A DNA stretch of 64,000 nucleotides, from assembly GCF_007097265.1 (NCBI RefSeq), contig NZ_VJZP01000002.1, positions 102,302 through 166,301 of the forward strand, read 5' to 3'. Position 1 is the first letter of the stretch; every line of letters begins with the position of its first letter. The stretch is from Flavobacterium gawalongense (GTDB taxonomy: Bacteria > Bacteroidota > Bacteroidia > Flavobacteriales > Flavobacteriaceae). Made by a program: the position numbers and the translations under genes. A model generated the notes under the pieces. That model was given only the letters and a program-made list of their open reading frames with translations, was not told the origin of the DNA and did no database searches. This document shows positions 51,913-60,035 of the stretch, one piece after another.

Positions 51913-52995
51913 ATGATTTCAGCAAACGATTTTATTCCATCAAAATATACACATTCAGTTGAAAAAGGAAATTTCCAATGGAGCGCGCCCAGTAATATTG
52001 CACTCGTGAAATATTGGGGAAAAAAGGACAACCAAATCCCTGCGAATCCTTCGGTTAGTTTCACATTGAATAATTGTAAAACCAATACCAAATTGGCTTT
52101 CGCCAAAAAACAAAATGATGGTGCATTCTCATTTGATTTGCTTTTTGAAGGAAAACCAAAAGAAGATTTCAAACCAAAAATTCAAAAATTTCTGGAACGA
52201 ATCGAAGTGTATTTGCCTTTTTTGAAAGACTACCATTTTACCATTGACACTCAAAATACATTTCCGCACAGTTCAGGAATTGCCTCATCAGCATCAGGAA
52301 TGGCAGCTTTGGCGATGAATTTAATGAGTTTGGAAAAAACATTAAACCCAGAAATGACTGAAGAATACTTTTTTCAAAAAGCATCATTTTTAGCCCGTTT
52401 AGGTTCCGGAAGTGCTTGTAGAAGTGTAAAAGGAAGTGTTGTAGTTTGGGGAAATCATGCGAATATCTCCGGAAGTTCTGATTTATTTGGTGTTGAATTT
52501 CCAAATGCTATTCATGCTAATTTCAAGAATTTTCAAGATACCATTTTGTTGGTTGACAAAGGCGAAAAACAAGTTTCCAGCACTATTGGACACGATTTGA
52601 TGCACAACCATCCTTTTGCCGAAAGGCGATTTGCGCAAGCGCATGAAAATTTAGACCAACTGATAACTATTTTTGAAAACGGGAATCTAGAAGAATTCAT
52701 CAAAATTGTGGAGAGCGAAGCCTTGACTTTACATGCAATGATGATGGCCTCAATGCCTTATTTTATATTGATGAAACCAAATACGTTGGAAATCATTAAT
52801 GCGATTTGGAAATTTAGAAATGAGTCTAAAATTCCTGTTTGTTTCACGCTGGATGCGGGGGCAAATGTTCACGTTTTATATCCTGAAAATGTAGCGGTTA
52901 CCGTTTTACAATTTATTAAGGACGAATTAGTTGGCTATTGTCAAAATGGTCAGTACATTTGTGACGAAATTGGAAAAGGAGCTGTGTTGAGTTAA
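51913..52995 (+). CDS. mvaD: Diphosphomevalonate decarboxylase
   Basis: This 360-residue GHMP-superfamily enzyme makes isopentenyl diphosphate from mevalonate diphosphate with ATP. Signatures: SAPSNIALVKYWGKKDNQIPANPSVSFTL, FPHSSGIASSASGMAALAM (ATP loop), ARLGSGSACRSVKGSVVVWG, and FTLDAGANVHVLYP near the C-terminus with the catalytic Asp region. It begins a cluster with an orphan antitoxin-like gene and mevalonate kinase, and complements HMG-CoA reductase and the GYDIA kinase at 9.8-12.3 kb. Confidence 0.95.
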   Translation: MISANDFIPSKYTHSVEKGNFQWSAPSNIALVKYWGKKDNQIPANPSVSFTLNNCKTNTKLAFAKKQNDGAFSFDLLFEGKPKEDFKPKIQKFLERIEVYLPFLKDYHFTIDTQNTFPHSSGIASSASGMAALAMNLMSLEKTLNPEMTEEYFFQKASFLARLGSGSACRSVKGSVVVWGNHANISGSSDLFGVEFPNAIHANFKNFQDTILLVDKGEKQVSSTIGHDLMHNHPFAERRFAQAHENLDQLITIFENGNLEEFIKIVESEALTLHAMMMASMPYFILMKPNTLEIINAIWKFRNESKIPVCFTLDAGANVHVLYPENVAVTVLQFIKDELVGYCQNGQYICDEIGKGAVLS

Positions 52996-53036
52996 TTTGT
53001 TTTTTTCCTATCTTTAAGTTTTAAAGAGCTGAAATT

Positions 53037-53231
53037 ATGGACATTCAATCAGAGAAATTAGAATTGATAAAATTGTTGTTAGAAACTGACGACACGGCCC
53101 TAATTGAAGCTGTAAAAAACATTTTCAAGTCACAAAAAAAAGATGTCTGGAAAGAATTATCTCCTGAACAACAAGAAGAAATTAATCTTGAAATTCAAGA
53201 GGCAAATCGTGGAGACAAAGTTGATTTATAA
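53037..53231 (+). CDS. Orphan antitoxin-like small protein
   Basis: This is a 64-residue helical protein. Its second half (KKDVWKELSPEQQEEINLEIQEANRGD) closely resembles the antitoxin at 16700-16924 (KKDWFSELSTEEQAEIEIGIKQADNN). It ends right after this part, where the other antitoxin continues for about ten more residues (the likely toxin-binding tail). No toxin gene follows: mevalonate kinase starts 58 bp downstream. It may be a decayed toxin-antitoxin locus, or an antitoxin kept against a toxin elsewhere. It sits inside the mevalonate cluster without breaking it. Confidence 0.7.
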   Translation: MDIQSEKLELIKLLLETDDTALIEAVKNIFKSQKKDVWKELSPEQQEEINLEIQEANRGDKVDL

Positions 53232-53289
53232 AAATTCATTTGTTACAATATATAATTATCAACCCCAAATTGTTAATTTACAATCTAAT

Positions 53290-54228
53290 ATGAAAGGACC
53301 TTTATTTTACTCAAAAATATTACTCTTTGGAGAATACGGAATTATTCGTGACTCAAAAGGGTTGTCTATTCCTTATAATTTTTATAATGGCGCACTTAAA
53401 AGAGATGAAAATCCATCTGAAGAAGCCATAAAATCAAATGGAAATTTGAGACGTTTTGTTACCTATCTGGAAACGTTACAAAATGAGCAACCCAACTTAG
53501 TTACTTTTGATTTAGCTACTTTAAAAAATGATGTTGAAACAGGAATGTATTTTGATTCCAGCATTCCACAAGGTTATGGCGTAGGAAGTAGTGGCGCACT
53601 TGTAGCAGCTATTTATGATAAATATGCACAAAATAAAATCACGGTTCTGGAGAATTTGACTCGTGAAAAATTACTGCAATTAAAAAATATATTTTCTCAA
53701 ATGGAGAGTTTTTTCCACGGAAAAAGTTCTGGTTTGGATCCTTTAAACAGCTATTTGAGTATTCCAATTCTTATCAATTCTAAAGATAATATTCAAGCAA
53801 CCGGAATTCCTAATCAAAGTTTTGACGGAAAAGGCGCTGTATTCTTGTTAGACTCAGGTATTGTAGGCGAAACGGCTCCTATGGTGAATATTTTCATGGA
53901 AAACCTGAAAGACAAAGGTTTCCGTGCCATGCTTAAAAATCAATTCGTAAAACATACCGATGCTTGTGTAGAAAACTTCCTTGGTGGTGATATGAAATCA
54001 TTGTTTATGAATACCAAAAAATTATCAAAAGTAGTTTTGAATAACTTTAAACCTATGATACCGGAACAATTTCACGGAATCTGGCAACAAGGAATTGACA
54101 GCAATGACTATTACTTAAAATTATGTGGTTCTGGCGGTGGCGGATACATCTTGGGCTTTACTGAAGATTTAGAAAAAGCCAGAGTTTCCTTGAAAGATTA
54201 TAAACTAGAGGTAGTTTATCAGTTTTAA
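53290..54228 (+). CDS. Mevalonate kinase-like GHMP kinase
   Basis: About 312 residues, starting MKGPLFYSKILLFGEYGII at the ATG at 53290; the frame is open upstream but that stretch overlaps the antitoxin-like gene. GHMP features: KILLFGEYGIIRDSKGLSIP (N-terminal), SIPQGYGVGSSGALVAAI (ATP loop), MESFFHGKSSGLDPLNSYLSIP (catalytic Asp region) and KLCGSGGGGYILGF (C-terminal glycine loop). It is expected to phosphorylate mevalonate. With the decarboxylase, HMG-CoA reductase and GYDIA kinase it accounts for most of the pathway; HMG-CoA synthase and IPP isomerase are not in the window. Confidence 0.85.
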   Translation: MKGPLFYSKILLFGEYGIIRDSKGLSIPYNFYNGALKRDENPSEEAIKSNGNLRRFVTYLETLQNEQPNLVTFDLATLKNDVETGMYFDSSIPQGYGVGSSGALVAAIYDKYAQNKITVLENLTREKLLQLKNIFSQMESFFHGKSSGLDPLNSYLSIPILINSKDNIQATGIPNQSFDGKGAVFLLDSGIVGETAPMVNIFMENLKDKGFRAMLKNQFVKHTDACVENFLGGDMKSLFMNTKKLSKVVLNNFKPMIPEQFHGIWQQGIDSNDYYLKLCGSGGGGYILGFTEDLEKARVSLKDYKLEVVYQF

Positions 54229-54267
54229 AAACCTTAAACCTTAAACTTTAAACCTTAAACTCCCATA

Positions 54268-55224
54268 ATGTTAAGCAGGCAGCACAAACTTCTTATAATG
54301 AAAATTGCAAGTTTGTTCTCTGTAGTTAGAGGGTATAACATTCCAATCATTATTTTGGCGCAATACCTTTCGGCGATATTTATTCTGGCACCCGAAAAAA
54401 GAGCATTGGATATCCTACTGGATTTCAATTTATTTATACTTGTTTTTGCTTCATCAATTACGATAGCTTCAGGTTATATCATCAATAATTTTTATGACAG
54501 TCGAAAAGATTTAATCAATCGCCCCAATAAGTCGATGTTGGACCGATTGGTGAGTCAAAAAACAAAGTTGACTGTGTATTTCTCGCTCAATTTCATTGTG
54601 GCTTTAATGGCTATGTTCGTCTCCTGGCGTGTGTTTTTATTCTTTTCAGGGTATATATTTTCCATTTGGTTTTATTCCCATAAAATAAAAAAATATCCAA
54701 TAATAGGAAACTTGACAGCGGCTTTACTGGCTGTTTTACCTTTTTTTGCGATACTGTTGTATTTCTACAATAAGATTCCATTTGAAGAAATCGAAAATTA
54801 CAAAAGACAGCTCGGAGTAATCTTTGCGCACGCATCCTTTCTGTTTTTATTGCTGTTGATTCGAGAAATGATCAAAGATTTGGAGAACCTAAAAGGCGAT
54901 TTAGTTAATAATTACAAAACGATTCCGATTGTTTATGGTGAAGAAATTTCAAAAAAGACCATTACTGTTTTGACAATTCTGACTGTATTGCCAGTTTACG
55001 TTTTAATCGAAATTTACGATGTCGGTTATATGGATATCTATTTTTATTCCTGTCTAATAATTTTAATTTTCTTCTTACTTTACTTGTGGAGATCAACTAC
55101 CAAAGCGCAATTCCTTTTACTCCATAATGTGTTGAAATTCCTTATTGTGGCTGGTGTATTTTGCATTGTGCTTATCAATCCAAGTGTTTTATGGCACGGA
55201 AAAAGATTGTTGATGATGGTTTAG
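54268..55224 (+). CDS. UbiA-family prenyltransferase
   Basis: This 318-residue membrane protein has about eight or nine helices. The two Asp-rich motifs that bind magnesium-prenyl diphosphate are visible: INNFYDSRKDLINRP (about residues 72-86) and REMIKDLENLKGDLVNNYKTIP (about 200-220). Homologues in Flavobacteria are often labelled geranylgeranylglycerol-phosphate geranylgeranyltransferase; whether that is the true substrate is not known. It follows mevalonate kinase by 39 bp, so the gene that uses prenyl units sits with the genes that make them. Confidence 0.85.
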   Translation: MLSRQHKLLIMKIASLFSVVRGYNIPIIILAQYLSAIFILAPEKRALDILLDFNLFILVFASSITIASGYIINNFYDSRKDLINRPNKSMLDRLVSQKTKLTVYFSLNFIVALMAMFVSWRVFLFFSGYIFSIWFYSHKIKKYPIIGNLTAALLAVLPFFAILLYFYNKIPFEEIENYKRQLGVIFAHASFLFLLLLIREMIKDLENLKGDLVNNYKTIPIVYGEEISKKTITVLTILTVLPVYVLIEIYDVGYMDIYFYSCLIILIFFLLYLWRSTTKAQFLLLHNVLKFLIVAGVFCIVLINPSVLWHGKRLLMMV

Positions 55225-55296
55225 ATTATTACTTCGTCGGAATTATAAAAAGAGCAAAACAATTTCCTCAAAAATTCCCAAATTTCTCCATTAGCT

Positions 55297-55358
55297 TAGC
55301 CCTGATTATTTCACTTGACTTTTATTTTAATAGGAGTTCAATGAATTTCATTTGCAAC
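55297..55358 (-). repeat. Interspersed ~60-bp repeat, copy 3 (inverted)
   Basis: The reverse complement matches the two copies near 11.2-11.35 kb from GTTGCAAATGAA through GTGAA, TAATC and GGGCTA. It lies in the gene-free stretch 55225-55774, again next to mevalonate-pathway genes. Confidence 0.7.
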
Positions 55359-55469
55359 AGCATCCTTTTTCTTTTTTCTTTAAAAAATTATATGACTATC
55401 CGTAATGCGGACTAAAATCATTTCGAATACAATTTTCGTCGTTTGTACATTTATAAAGCATAAATAGTA

Positions 55470-55579
55470 GCCCACAGATTGTACAGATTATACCGATTTA
55501 CACGGATTTTTTTACTTGGTGAATCAAACTGTTATTTAAATCTGTGCAAAATCCGTTCAATCCGTGTTATCTGTGTGCC
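55470..55579. repeat. Palindromic CACAGATT-type dispersed repeat
   Basis: The left arm (55470-55510) and right arm (55539-55579) are roughly inverted, with CACAGAT at the outer ends and several ACAGATT, TCCGTG and ATCCGT sub-motifs. Such repeats are scattered between genes in many Flavobacterium genomes (recollection). The rest of 55225-55724 shows no gene. Confidence 0.6.
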
Positions 55580-55724
55580 ATATTTTATCCTTTGGAACAT
55601 ATTGCGGACTGTCATAAAAAATAAAAGATTGAAACGATAGCGGGAAATAGCTTCAAAAAACTAAACTAAAAGGTATTAATTAGCTTATTAACGAGACAGT
55701 TAGCGTTTTTATAATTGGCAGTTA

Positions 55725-55755
55725 TTGATTGTCAATTATATAAATAGTATATTTG
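55725..55755 (+). promoter_or_regulatory. Promoter of the pseudouridine synthase gene
   Basis: TTG (55725-55727), 20 nt, TATATTTG (55748-55755), 19 bp before the ATG. Confidence 0.7.
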
Positions 55756-55774
55756 CACAAATTATTGGAATATT

Positions 55775-56683
55775 ATGAATAACAAGGAAGGCAATAATAA
55801 GAAAAGTAGTCCAAGAGCGAATAGCTCACGACCAAGTTCGAATAAGCCAAAACCTGCCATGCAGAAGCGCGCTCAAGGGCCGAAAAAAGTTAAAGTAAAT
55901 ACTAAAGTTGCCGATATCGCTACTGATAAAGTAGAGAAAAAACCAAATCAAGCACCAAAGAGACCGAAAGTAAAAGACGAAATTCGTTTGAATAAATACA
56001 TCGCTAATTCTGGTGCGTGCTCGCGTCGTGATGCTGATATTTATATTCAATCCGGAACCGTGAAAGTAAACGGAATTCCTGTTACCGAAATGGGATACAT
56101 GGTAAAACCAGGAGATGTAGTGAATTTTGACGGTTCGACTTTGACACCGGAGAAAAAAGTATACATCTTACTAAACAAACCAAAAAACTTTACGACTGCC
56201 TTGGACGAAGGTCAGGAGTATCGTAATGTATTGGAATTGGTTAAAGGCTCTACGACTGCAAAAATTGGCGCTGTTGGTAGAATGGATAAAAACACAACTG
56301 GATTGCTATTGTTCACGAACGATACGGATATGATTCGTAAGTTTACTTTACCAAGTCAAAAATCATCTAAAATATACCAAGTTTCACTTGATAAAAATTT
56401 GAAATTTGAAGATTTAGAAAAAATAAACAAAGGTTTGGTTCTTGATGGTCACCGTGTTTTTGTGGAAGATGTAAGTTACATTGACGGCGAAGCGAAAAGT
56501 GAAATCGGCTTGCAATTAAGATCGTCTAACGTAAAAGTGGTTCGCTCTATTTTTGAACACTTCAGTTATGATGTATTGCGAATTGACAGAGTTTCTTTTG
56601 CTGGTTTAACCAAAAAGAATTTACCACGAGGCAACTGGAGACTGCTTACAGAACAAGAAATTATCAATTTGAAGAACGTTTAA
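55775..56683 (+). CDS. RsuA/RluB-family rRNA pseudouridine synthase
   Basis: This 302-residue protein has an N-terminal, very basic, low-complexity tail (about residues 1-70, many Lys/Asn/Ser/Pro), then an S4 RNA-binding domain (IRLNKYIANSGACSRRDADIYIQSGTVKVNG, about 70-115) and the catalytic domain with GAVGRMDKNTTGLLLFTND (catalytic Asp in GRMDKNTTGL). It isomerises uridine in rRNA; RluB modifies 23S rRNA and RsuA 16S rRNA, and the sequence alone does not decide which. The long basic tail is typical of Flavobacteriia members. It has its own promoter and terminator. Confidence 0.9.
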   Translation: MNNKEGNNKKSSPRANSSRPSSNKPKPAMQKRAQGPKKVKVNTKVADIATDKVEKKPNQAPKRPKVKDEIRLNKYIANSGACSRRDADIYIQSGTVKVNGIPVTEMGYMVKPGDVVNFDGSTLTPEKKVYILLNKPKNFTTALDEGQEYRNVLELVKGSTTAKIGAVGRMDKNTTGLLLFTNDTDMIRKFTLPSQKSSKIYQVSLDKNLKFEDLEKINKGLVLDGHRVFVEDVSYIDGEAKSEIGLQLRSSNVKVVRSIFEHFSYDVLRIDRVSFAGLTKKNLPRGNWRLLTEQEIINLKNV

Positions 56684-56707
56684 TATTTCTTTGAAATTAT
56701 AAAAATG

Positions 56708-56742
56708 AAATCCCTTTCGCATAAAGTGAAATGGGATTTTTT
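56708..56742 (+). terminator. Terminator of the pseudouridine synthase gene
   Basis: AAATCCC pairs with GGGATTT, with partly paired inner bases, followed by a T-run. Confidence 0.75.
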
Positions 56743-56768
56743 TAATTAAAAATTCAATCCTAATTAGT

Positions 56769-57131
56769 ATGACACCAGAAAAATTACAATCTATTGCTTT
56801 TAAATGGTTTGAAACTTTTAATAATAAAGAGTTAGAAAAACTATTGTCTTTGTATGATGAAGATGCAGTGCATTTTAGTCCAAAATTAAAAATTTACAAA
56901 CCTGACACCAACGGTTTTGTTACCGGTAAGGAGGCATTGCGCGAATGGTGGCAAGATGCTTTTGAGCGTTTACCAAGTTTGAATTACAAAGTTAAATCGC
57001 TTACCGCAAATGGGGATCGCGTTTTTATGGAATACACGAGAACGGTAAATGGAGAAGAGGATATGCTGGTTGCTGAAGTATTAGACATCAGAGAAGATAA
57101 AATAATTGCTTCCCGAGTGTATCATGGATAA
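56769..57131 (+). CDS. NTF2-like/SnoaL-type protein
   Basis: This 120-residue single-domain protein has the NTF2-like fold pattern: KWFETFNNKELEKLLSLYDEDAVHFSPKL (helix and first strand), GKEALREWWQDAFERLPSLNYKVKSL, and VFMEYTRTVNGEEDMLVAEVLDIREDKI. No signal peptide. The fold serves both small enzymes (ketosteroid isomerase-like) and ligand-binding proteins; the sequence gives no substrate. It is transcribed separately and followed by a strong hairpin. Confidence 0.8.
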   Translation: MTPEKLQSIAFKWFETFNNKELEKLLSLYDEDAVHFSPKLKIYKPDTNGFVTGKEALREWWQDAFERLPSLNYKVKSLTANGDRVFMEYTRTVNGEEDMLVAEVLDIREDKIIASRVYHG

Positions 57132-57183
57132 AAGTCAAAATATTGATTTTTTTGCTGGAATATGATTTACCCCGAATGACTTA

Positions 57184-57225
57184 AAAAAAGTGGATATGGA
57201 TTCAAAAATCCGTATCCACTTTTTT
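57184..57225. terminator. Strong hairpin after the NTF2-like gene
   Basis: AAAAAAGTGGATA pairs with TATCCACTTTTTT, with a partly paired centre. Bidirectional. Confidence 0.85.
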
Positions 57226-57250
57226 ACAATAATGTCTATCATACAGATAT

Positions 57251-57282
57251 AAAAAAAGCTTCTCGATTGAGAAGCTTTTTTT
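57251..57282 (-). terminator. Terminator of tRNA-Leu
   Basis: AAGCTTCTC, GATT loop, GAGAAGCTT with A/T-runs on both sides, directly beyond the tRNA 3' end on the minus strand. Confidence 0.85.
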
Positions 57283-57283
57283 G

Positions 57284-57365
57284 TGCGGATAATAGGACTC
57301 GAACCTACACGCCTTGCGGCACCAGATCCTAAGTCTGGCATGTCTACCAATTTCACCATATCCGC
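57284..57365 (-). tRNA. tRNA-Leu (anticodon TAG)
   Basis: On the minus strand: acceptor GCGGATA with TATCCGC, anticodon stem CCAGA/TCTGG with loop CTTAGGA (TAG at 57329-57331), a long variable arm (class II) and T-arm GGTTCGAGTCC. 82 nt, CCA not encoded. Confidence 0.96.
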
Positions 57366-57464
57366 GTAATTGTGGGTGCAAAGATAAACATAACTTCCAA
57401 CTTTCAAAGCAATTTATGCAAAAAATATTCATACTCTTTTTTGTACTTTTGAAACTATAAAAAA

Positions 57465-58862
57465 ATGTCCCATATGGAAAATATAAAAGCATACGTTCAG
57501 CAACATAAGGATCGGTTTATCAATGAATTAATCGAATTATTAAAAATTCCATCTGTAAGTGCTGATACTGCTTATTGTCAAGATGTTATCGATACCGCCA
57601 ATGCCGTTAAGGCCAGTTTAGAAAAAGCAGGGTGCGATTTTGTAGAGATTTGTGACACTCCTGGCTATCCAATTGTATACGGTGAAAAAATTATTGACAA
57701 ATCGCTTCCAACGGTTTTGGTTTATGGTCATTATGATGTGCAACCACCAGATCCAATGGAGTTATGGACTTCTCCCCCATTTGAACCTGTTATCAAAAAA
57801 ACCGAAATTCATCCTGAAGGTGCCATTTTTGCCCGAGGATCTTGTGATGACAAAGGCCAAATGTACATGCACGTAAAAGCATTGGAATACATGGTGCAAT
57901 CAAACACTTTACCTTGCAACGTAAAATTTATGATTGAAGGCGAAGAAGAAGTGGGTTCCAAAAGTTTGAGTTGGTTTGTGGAACGCAATCAGGAAAAACT
58001 AAAAAACGATGTGATTTTAATTTCTGATACGGGAATGATTTCAAATCAACAACCTTCCATCACGACAGGACTACGTGGATTAAGTTATGTAGAGGTTGAA
58101 GTTACAGGACCTAATCGTGATTTGCATTCCGGATTATACGGTGGTGCGGTAGCCAATCCCATTAACGTTTTGGCAAAAATGATTGCTTCGCTCCATGATG
58201 ATGACAATCACATTACCATTCCAGGCTTTTATGATAAAGTTCAGGAATTATCTCTCGAAGAAAGAGCTGAAATGGCCAAAGTGCCTTTCAACTTAGAAGA
58301 TTATAAAAAAGCACTGGACTTAACTGATGTTTATGGCGAAAAAGGATATGTAACCAATGAAAGAAATTCGATTCGTCCTACGCTGGATGTCAACGGAATC
58401 TGGGGCGGCTACACCGGAGAAGGTGCCAAAACGGTTATTGCGAGCAAGGCTTTCGCCAAAATCTCGATGCGTTTGGTTCCTAACCAGGATTGGTCAGCAA
58501 TCACAGAGCTTTTCACCAAACATTTCATCAGGATTGCTCCAGCCGGCGTTATCGTAAAAGTAAAACCGCATCATGGCGGACAAGGGTATGTGACACCAAT
58601 AGACAGTATCGGATACAAAGCCGCAAACATGGCATATACGGAGACTTTTGGTGTTCCGGCAATTCCAGTGCGTTCCGGAGGAAGTATTCCCATTGTAGCC
58701 TTATTTGAGAAAGAACTAAAAAGCAAAACGATTTTGATGGGATTTGGTCTGGACAGCGATGCCATTCACTCGCCAAACGAACATTTTGGGATATTCAATT
58801 ATTTGAAAGGGATTGAAACCATTCCGTTGTTTTATAAATATTTTGTGGAGTTGAGTAAATAA
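57465..58862 (+). CDS. M20 family metallodipeptidase
   Basis: This is a 465-residue cytoplasmic enzyme. Zinc-site motifs: YGHYDVQPPDP (His and Asp), FARGSCDDKGQMYMH (bridging Asp), MIEGEEEVGSKS (catalytic Glu and zinc Glu), ISDTGMI (Asp), and IHSPNEHFGIFNY near the C-terminus (His). The dimerisation lid lies about 195-350. The architecture matches the CNDP/DapE-like dipeptidases, which split dipeptides and could act on those imported by the POT transporters at 3.9-7.3 kb (inference). TACTTTTG at 57443-57450 may be its -7 element. Confidence 0.93.
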   Translation: MSHMENIKAYVQQHKDRFINELIELLKIPSVSADTAYCQDVIDTANAVKASLEKAGCDFVEICDTPGYPIVYGEKIIDKSLPTVLVYGHYDVQPPDPMELWTSPPFEPVIKKTEIHPEGAIFARGSCDDKGQMYMHVKALEYMVQSNTLPCNVKFMIEGEEEVGSKSLSWFVERNQEKLKNDVILISDTGMISNQQPSITTGLRGLSYVEVEVTGPNRDLHSGLYGGAVANPINVLAKMIASLHDDDNHITIPGFYDKVQELSLEERAEMAKVPFNLEDYKKALDLTDVYGEKGYVTNERNSIRPTLDVNGIWGGYTGEGAKTVIASKAFAKISMRLVPNQDWSAITELFTKHFIRIAPAGVIVKVKPHHGGQGYVTPIDSIGYKAANMAYTETFGVPAIPVRSGGSIPIVALFEKELKSKTILMGFGLDSDAIHSPNEHFGIFNYLKGIETIPLFYKYFVELSK

Positions 58863-58870
58863 AAACGCTT

Positions 58871-58995
58871 TGACAAATCGAGCGCGGTTATTGTTATAGT
58901 ACACAACTGTCAAATCGAGCCCTTCGTCAAAAGCTCAGGACAGGCTATAGCCGAGATTCTTTCCTGAATAAATCTCAACTGCCCTCGATTTGACC
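58871..58995. repeat. Dispersed repeat with TCAAATCGAG boxes
   Basis: ACAAATCGAGCGC (58872-58884), TGTCAAATCGAGCCC (58908-58922) and the inverted GCCCTCGATTTGAC (58981-58994). It forms a loose palindrome. Together with the features below it fills the gene-free stretch 58863-59242. Confidence 0.6.
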
Positions 58996-59010
58996 TATTA
59001 ATTTAAACTA

Positions 59011-59040
59011 AAATCCGTTCCCCAATGAGCGGATTTTTTT
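59011..59040 (+). terminator. Terminator after the M20 dipeptidase
   Basis: AAATCCG (59011-59017) pairs with CGGATTT (59030-59036), followed by a T-run. Confidence 0.7.
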
Positions 59041-59087
59041 TTGGGCGTTCCCCGCCGAAAAAAGCGGGTCAGGCTATTCTCTACAAT

Positions 59088-59116
59088 CTTATTTGTTCTA
59101 AAAAAGAACAAATAAG
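59088..59116. other. 12-bp perfect hairpin upstream of the BlaI operon
   Basis: CTTATTTGTTCT (59088-59099), AAAAA, AGAACAAATAAG (59105-59116). It has no T-run of terminator type. The AGAACAAA half also occurs in the BlaI boxes 100 bp downstream. Confidence 0.5.
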
Positions 59117-59175
59117 GATTTCCGTTGCTATCCTTAACGCAACATCCTAGTAACCAAAATATTTTATTCAAAAAT

Positions 59176-59241
59176 TTGCATATTAAATTTTTAATTCTAC
59201 ATTCGTAGAACAAACTCTATTTTCGTAGAACAAAACTCTAT
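59176..59241 (+). promoter_or_regulatory. Promoter and BlaI-type operator of the 59.2-kb operon
   Basis: -33 TTG (59176-59178), 19 nt, -7 TACATTCG (59198-59205). The -7 overlaps the palindrome TTCTAC-ATTC-GTAGAA (59195-59210). TTCGTAGAACAAA occurs twice (from 59202 and 59222), about two helical turns apart. The layout fits tandem dimers of the operon's own BlaI protein covering the promoter. Confidence 0.65.
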
Positions 59242-59242
59242 T

Positions 59243-59656
59243 ATGCGCTATACTATTATTTTAATTGGCACTGTCTTTTTATTTTTTGGTTGCAAAACCA
59301 ATCAAATAAAAGATAAAAAAAGAGAAGGTCTTTGGATAGAGCTTTATTCACAGGATAGCTCCAACTATAAATCGGTTGGAAAATATCGCAAAGGAGATCC
59401 CATAAAAAAATGGAGTTATTACTTGAATGACAAAATCATCAAGAGAGAAAAATACAAGCGCAACCTATGTGTGACTACTTTCTATCATGAAAATGGAAAA
59501 ATACAATCCAAAGGAAAAACAAAACTAGAAACAAGCGACATGAACATGCATTGGTTTTATTTTGGCGATTGGAATTTCTTTGATGAAGAAGGGAAACTTA
59601 TAAATATAAAAAAATACAATAACGGAGAATCACTTTCCGAAACAGAAACTAAATAA
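59243..59656 (+). CDS. Lipoprotein with MORN-like repeats
   Basis: This 137-residue protein has a lipoprotein signal (VFLFFGCKTN) and a soluble domain with MORN/YwqK-like strands (YRKGDPIKKWSYYLNDKIIKREKY, FYHENGKIQSKGKTK, NFFDEEGKLINIKKYNNGES). Function unknown. It is the first gene of an operon with a BlaI-type repressor (7 bp apart) and a BlaR1-type sensor, and the operator overlaps its promoter, so it is probably a product of, or a reporter for, envelope-stress signalling (inference). Confidence 0.75.
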   Translation: MRYTIILIGTVFLFFGCKTNQIKDKKREGLWIELYSQDSSNYKSVGKYRKGDPIKKWSYYLNDKIIKREKYKRNLCVTTFYHENGKIQSKGKTKLETSDMNMHWFYFGDWNFFDEEGKLINIKKYNNGESLSETETK

Positions 59657-59663
59657 AACAAAA

Positions 59664-60035
59664 ATGCAATTATCAAATTCAGAAGAACAATTAATGGAAC
59701 ACCTATGGAAACTGGAAAAAGCCTTCATGAAAGACCTCCTTCAAGCCTATCCAAAACCAAAGCCTGCAACCACAACTGTGGCCACTTTATTGAAAAGAAT
59801 GATTGATAAAAAATTTGTTGCCTACAATGAATTTGGAAACTCACGGGAATATTATCCATTGGTAAAAAAAACCGATTATTTCTCCAAACATGTCAACGGA
59901 TTGATTAGTAATTTCTTTAACAATTCAGCTTCGCAATTCGCTTCTTTCTTTACTACTGAAACTAATTTATCTGCATCAGAACTGGAAGAACTCAAAAAAA
60001 TAATAGACAGTGAACTTCAAAAAAAGAAAAAATGA
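59664..60035 (+). CDS. BlaI/MecI/CopY-family transcriptional repressor
   Basis: This 123-residue protein has an N-terminal winged helix (LSNSEEQLMEHLWKLEKAFMKDLLQAYP, TTVATLLKRMIDKKFVAYNEFGNSREYYPLV, about residues 3-72) and a C-terminal helical dimerisation part. BlaI proteins repress until cleaved after signalling by a BlaR1-type membrane peptidase, which is encoded by the next gene (4-bp overlap). Two operator-like boxes lie over the operon promoter at 59195-59241, pointing to autoregulation. Confidence 0.92.
   Translation: MQLSNSEEQLMEHLWKLEKAFMKDLLQAYPKPKPATTTVATLLKRMIDKKFVAYNEFGNSREYYPLVKKTDYFSKHVNGLISNFFNNSASQFASFFTTETNLSASELEELKKIIDSELQKKKK

Noticed and set aside
55470..55579. CRISPR-like array
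   Set aside because: The CACAGATT and TCCGTG sub-motifs are inverted and unevenly spaced with no constant repeat-spacer pattern. No cas gene is in the window.
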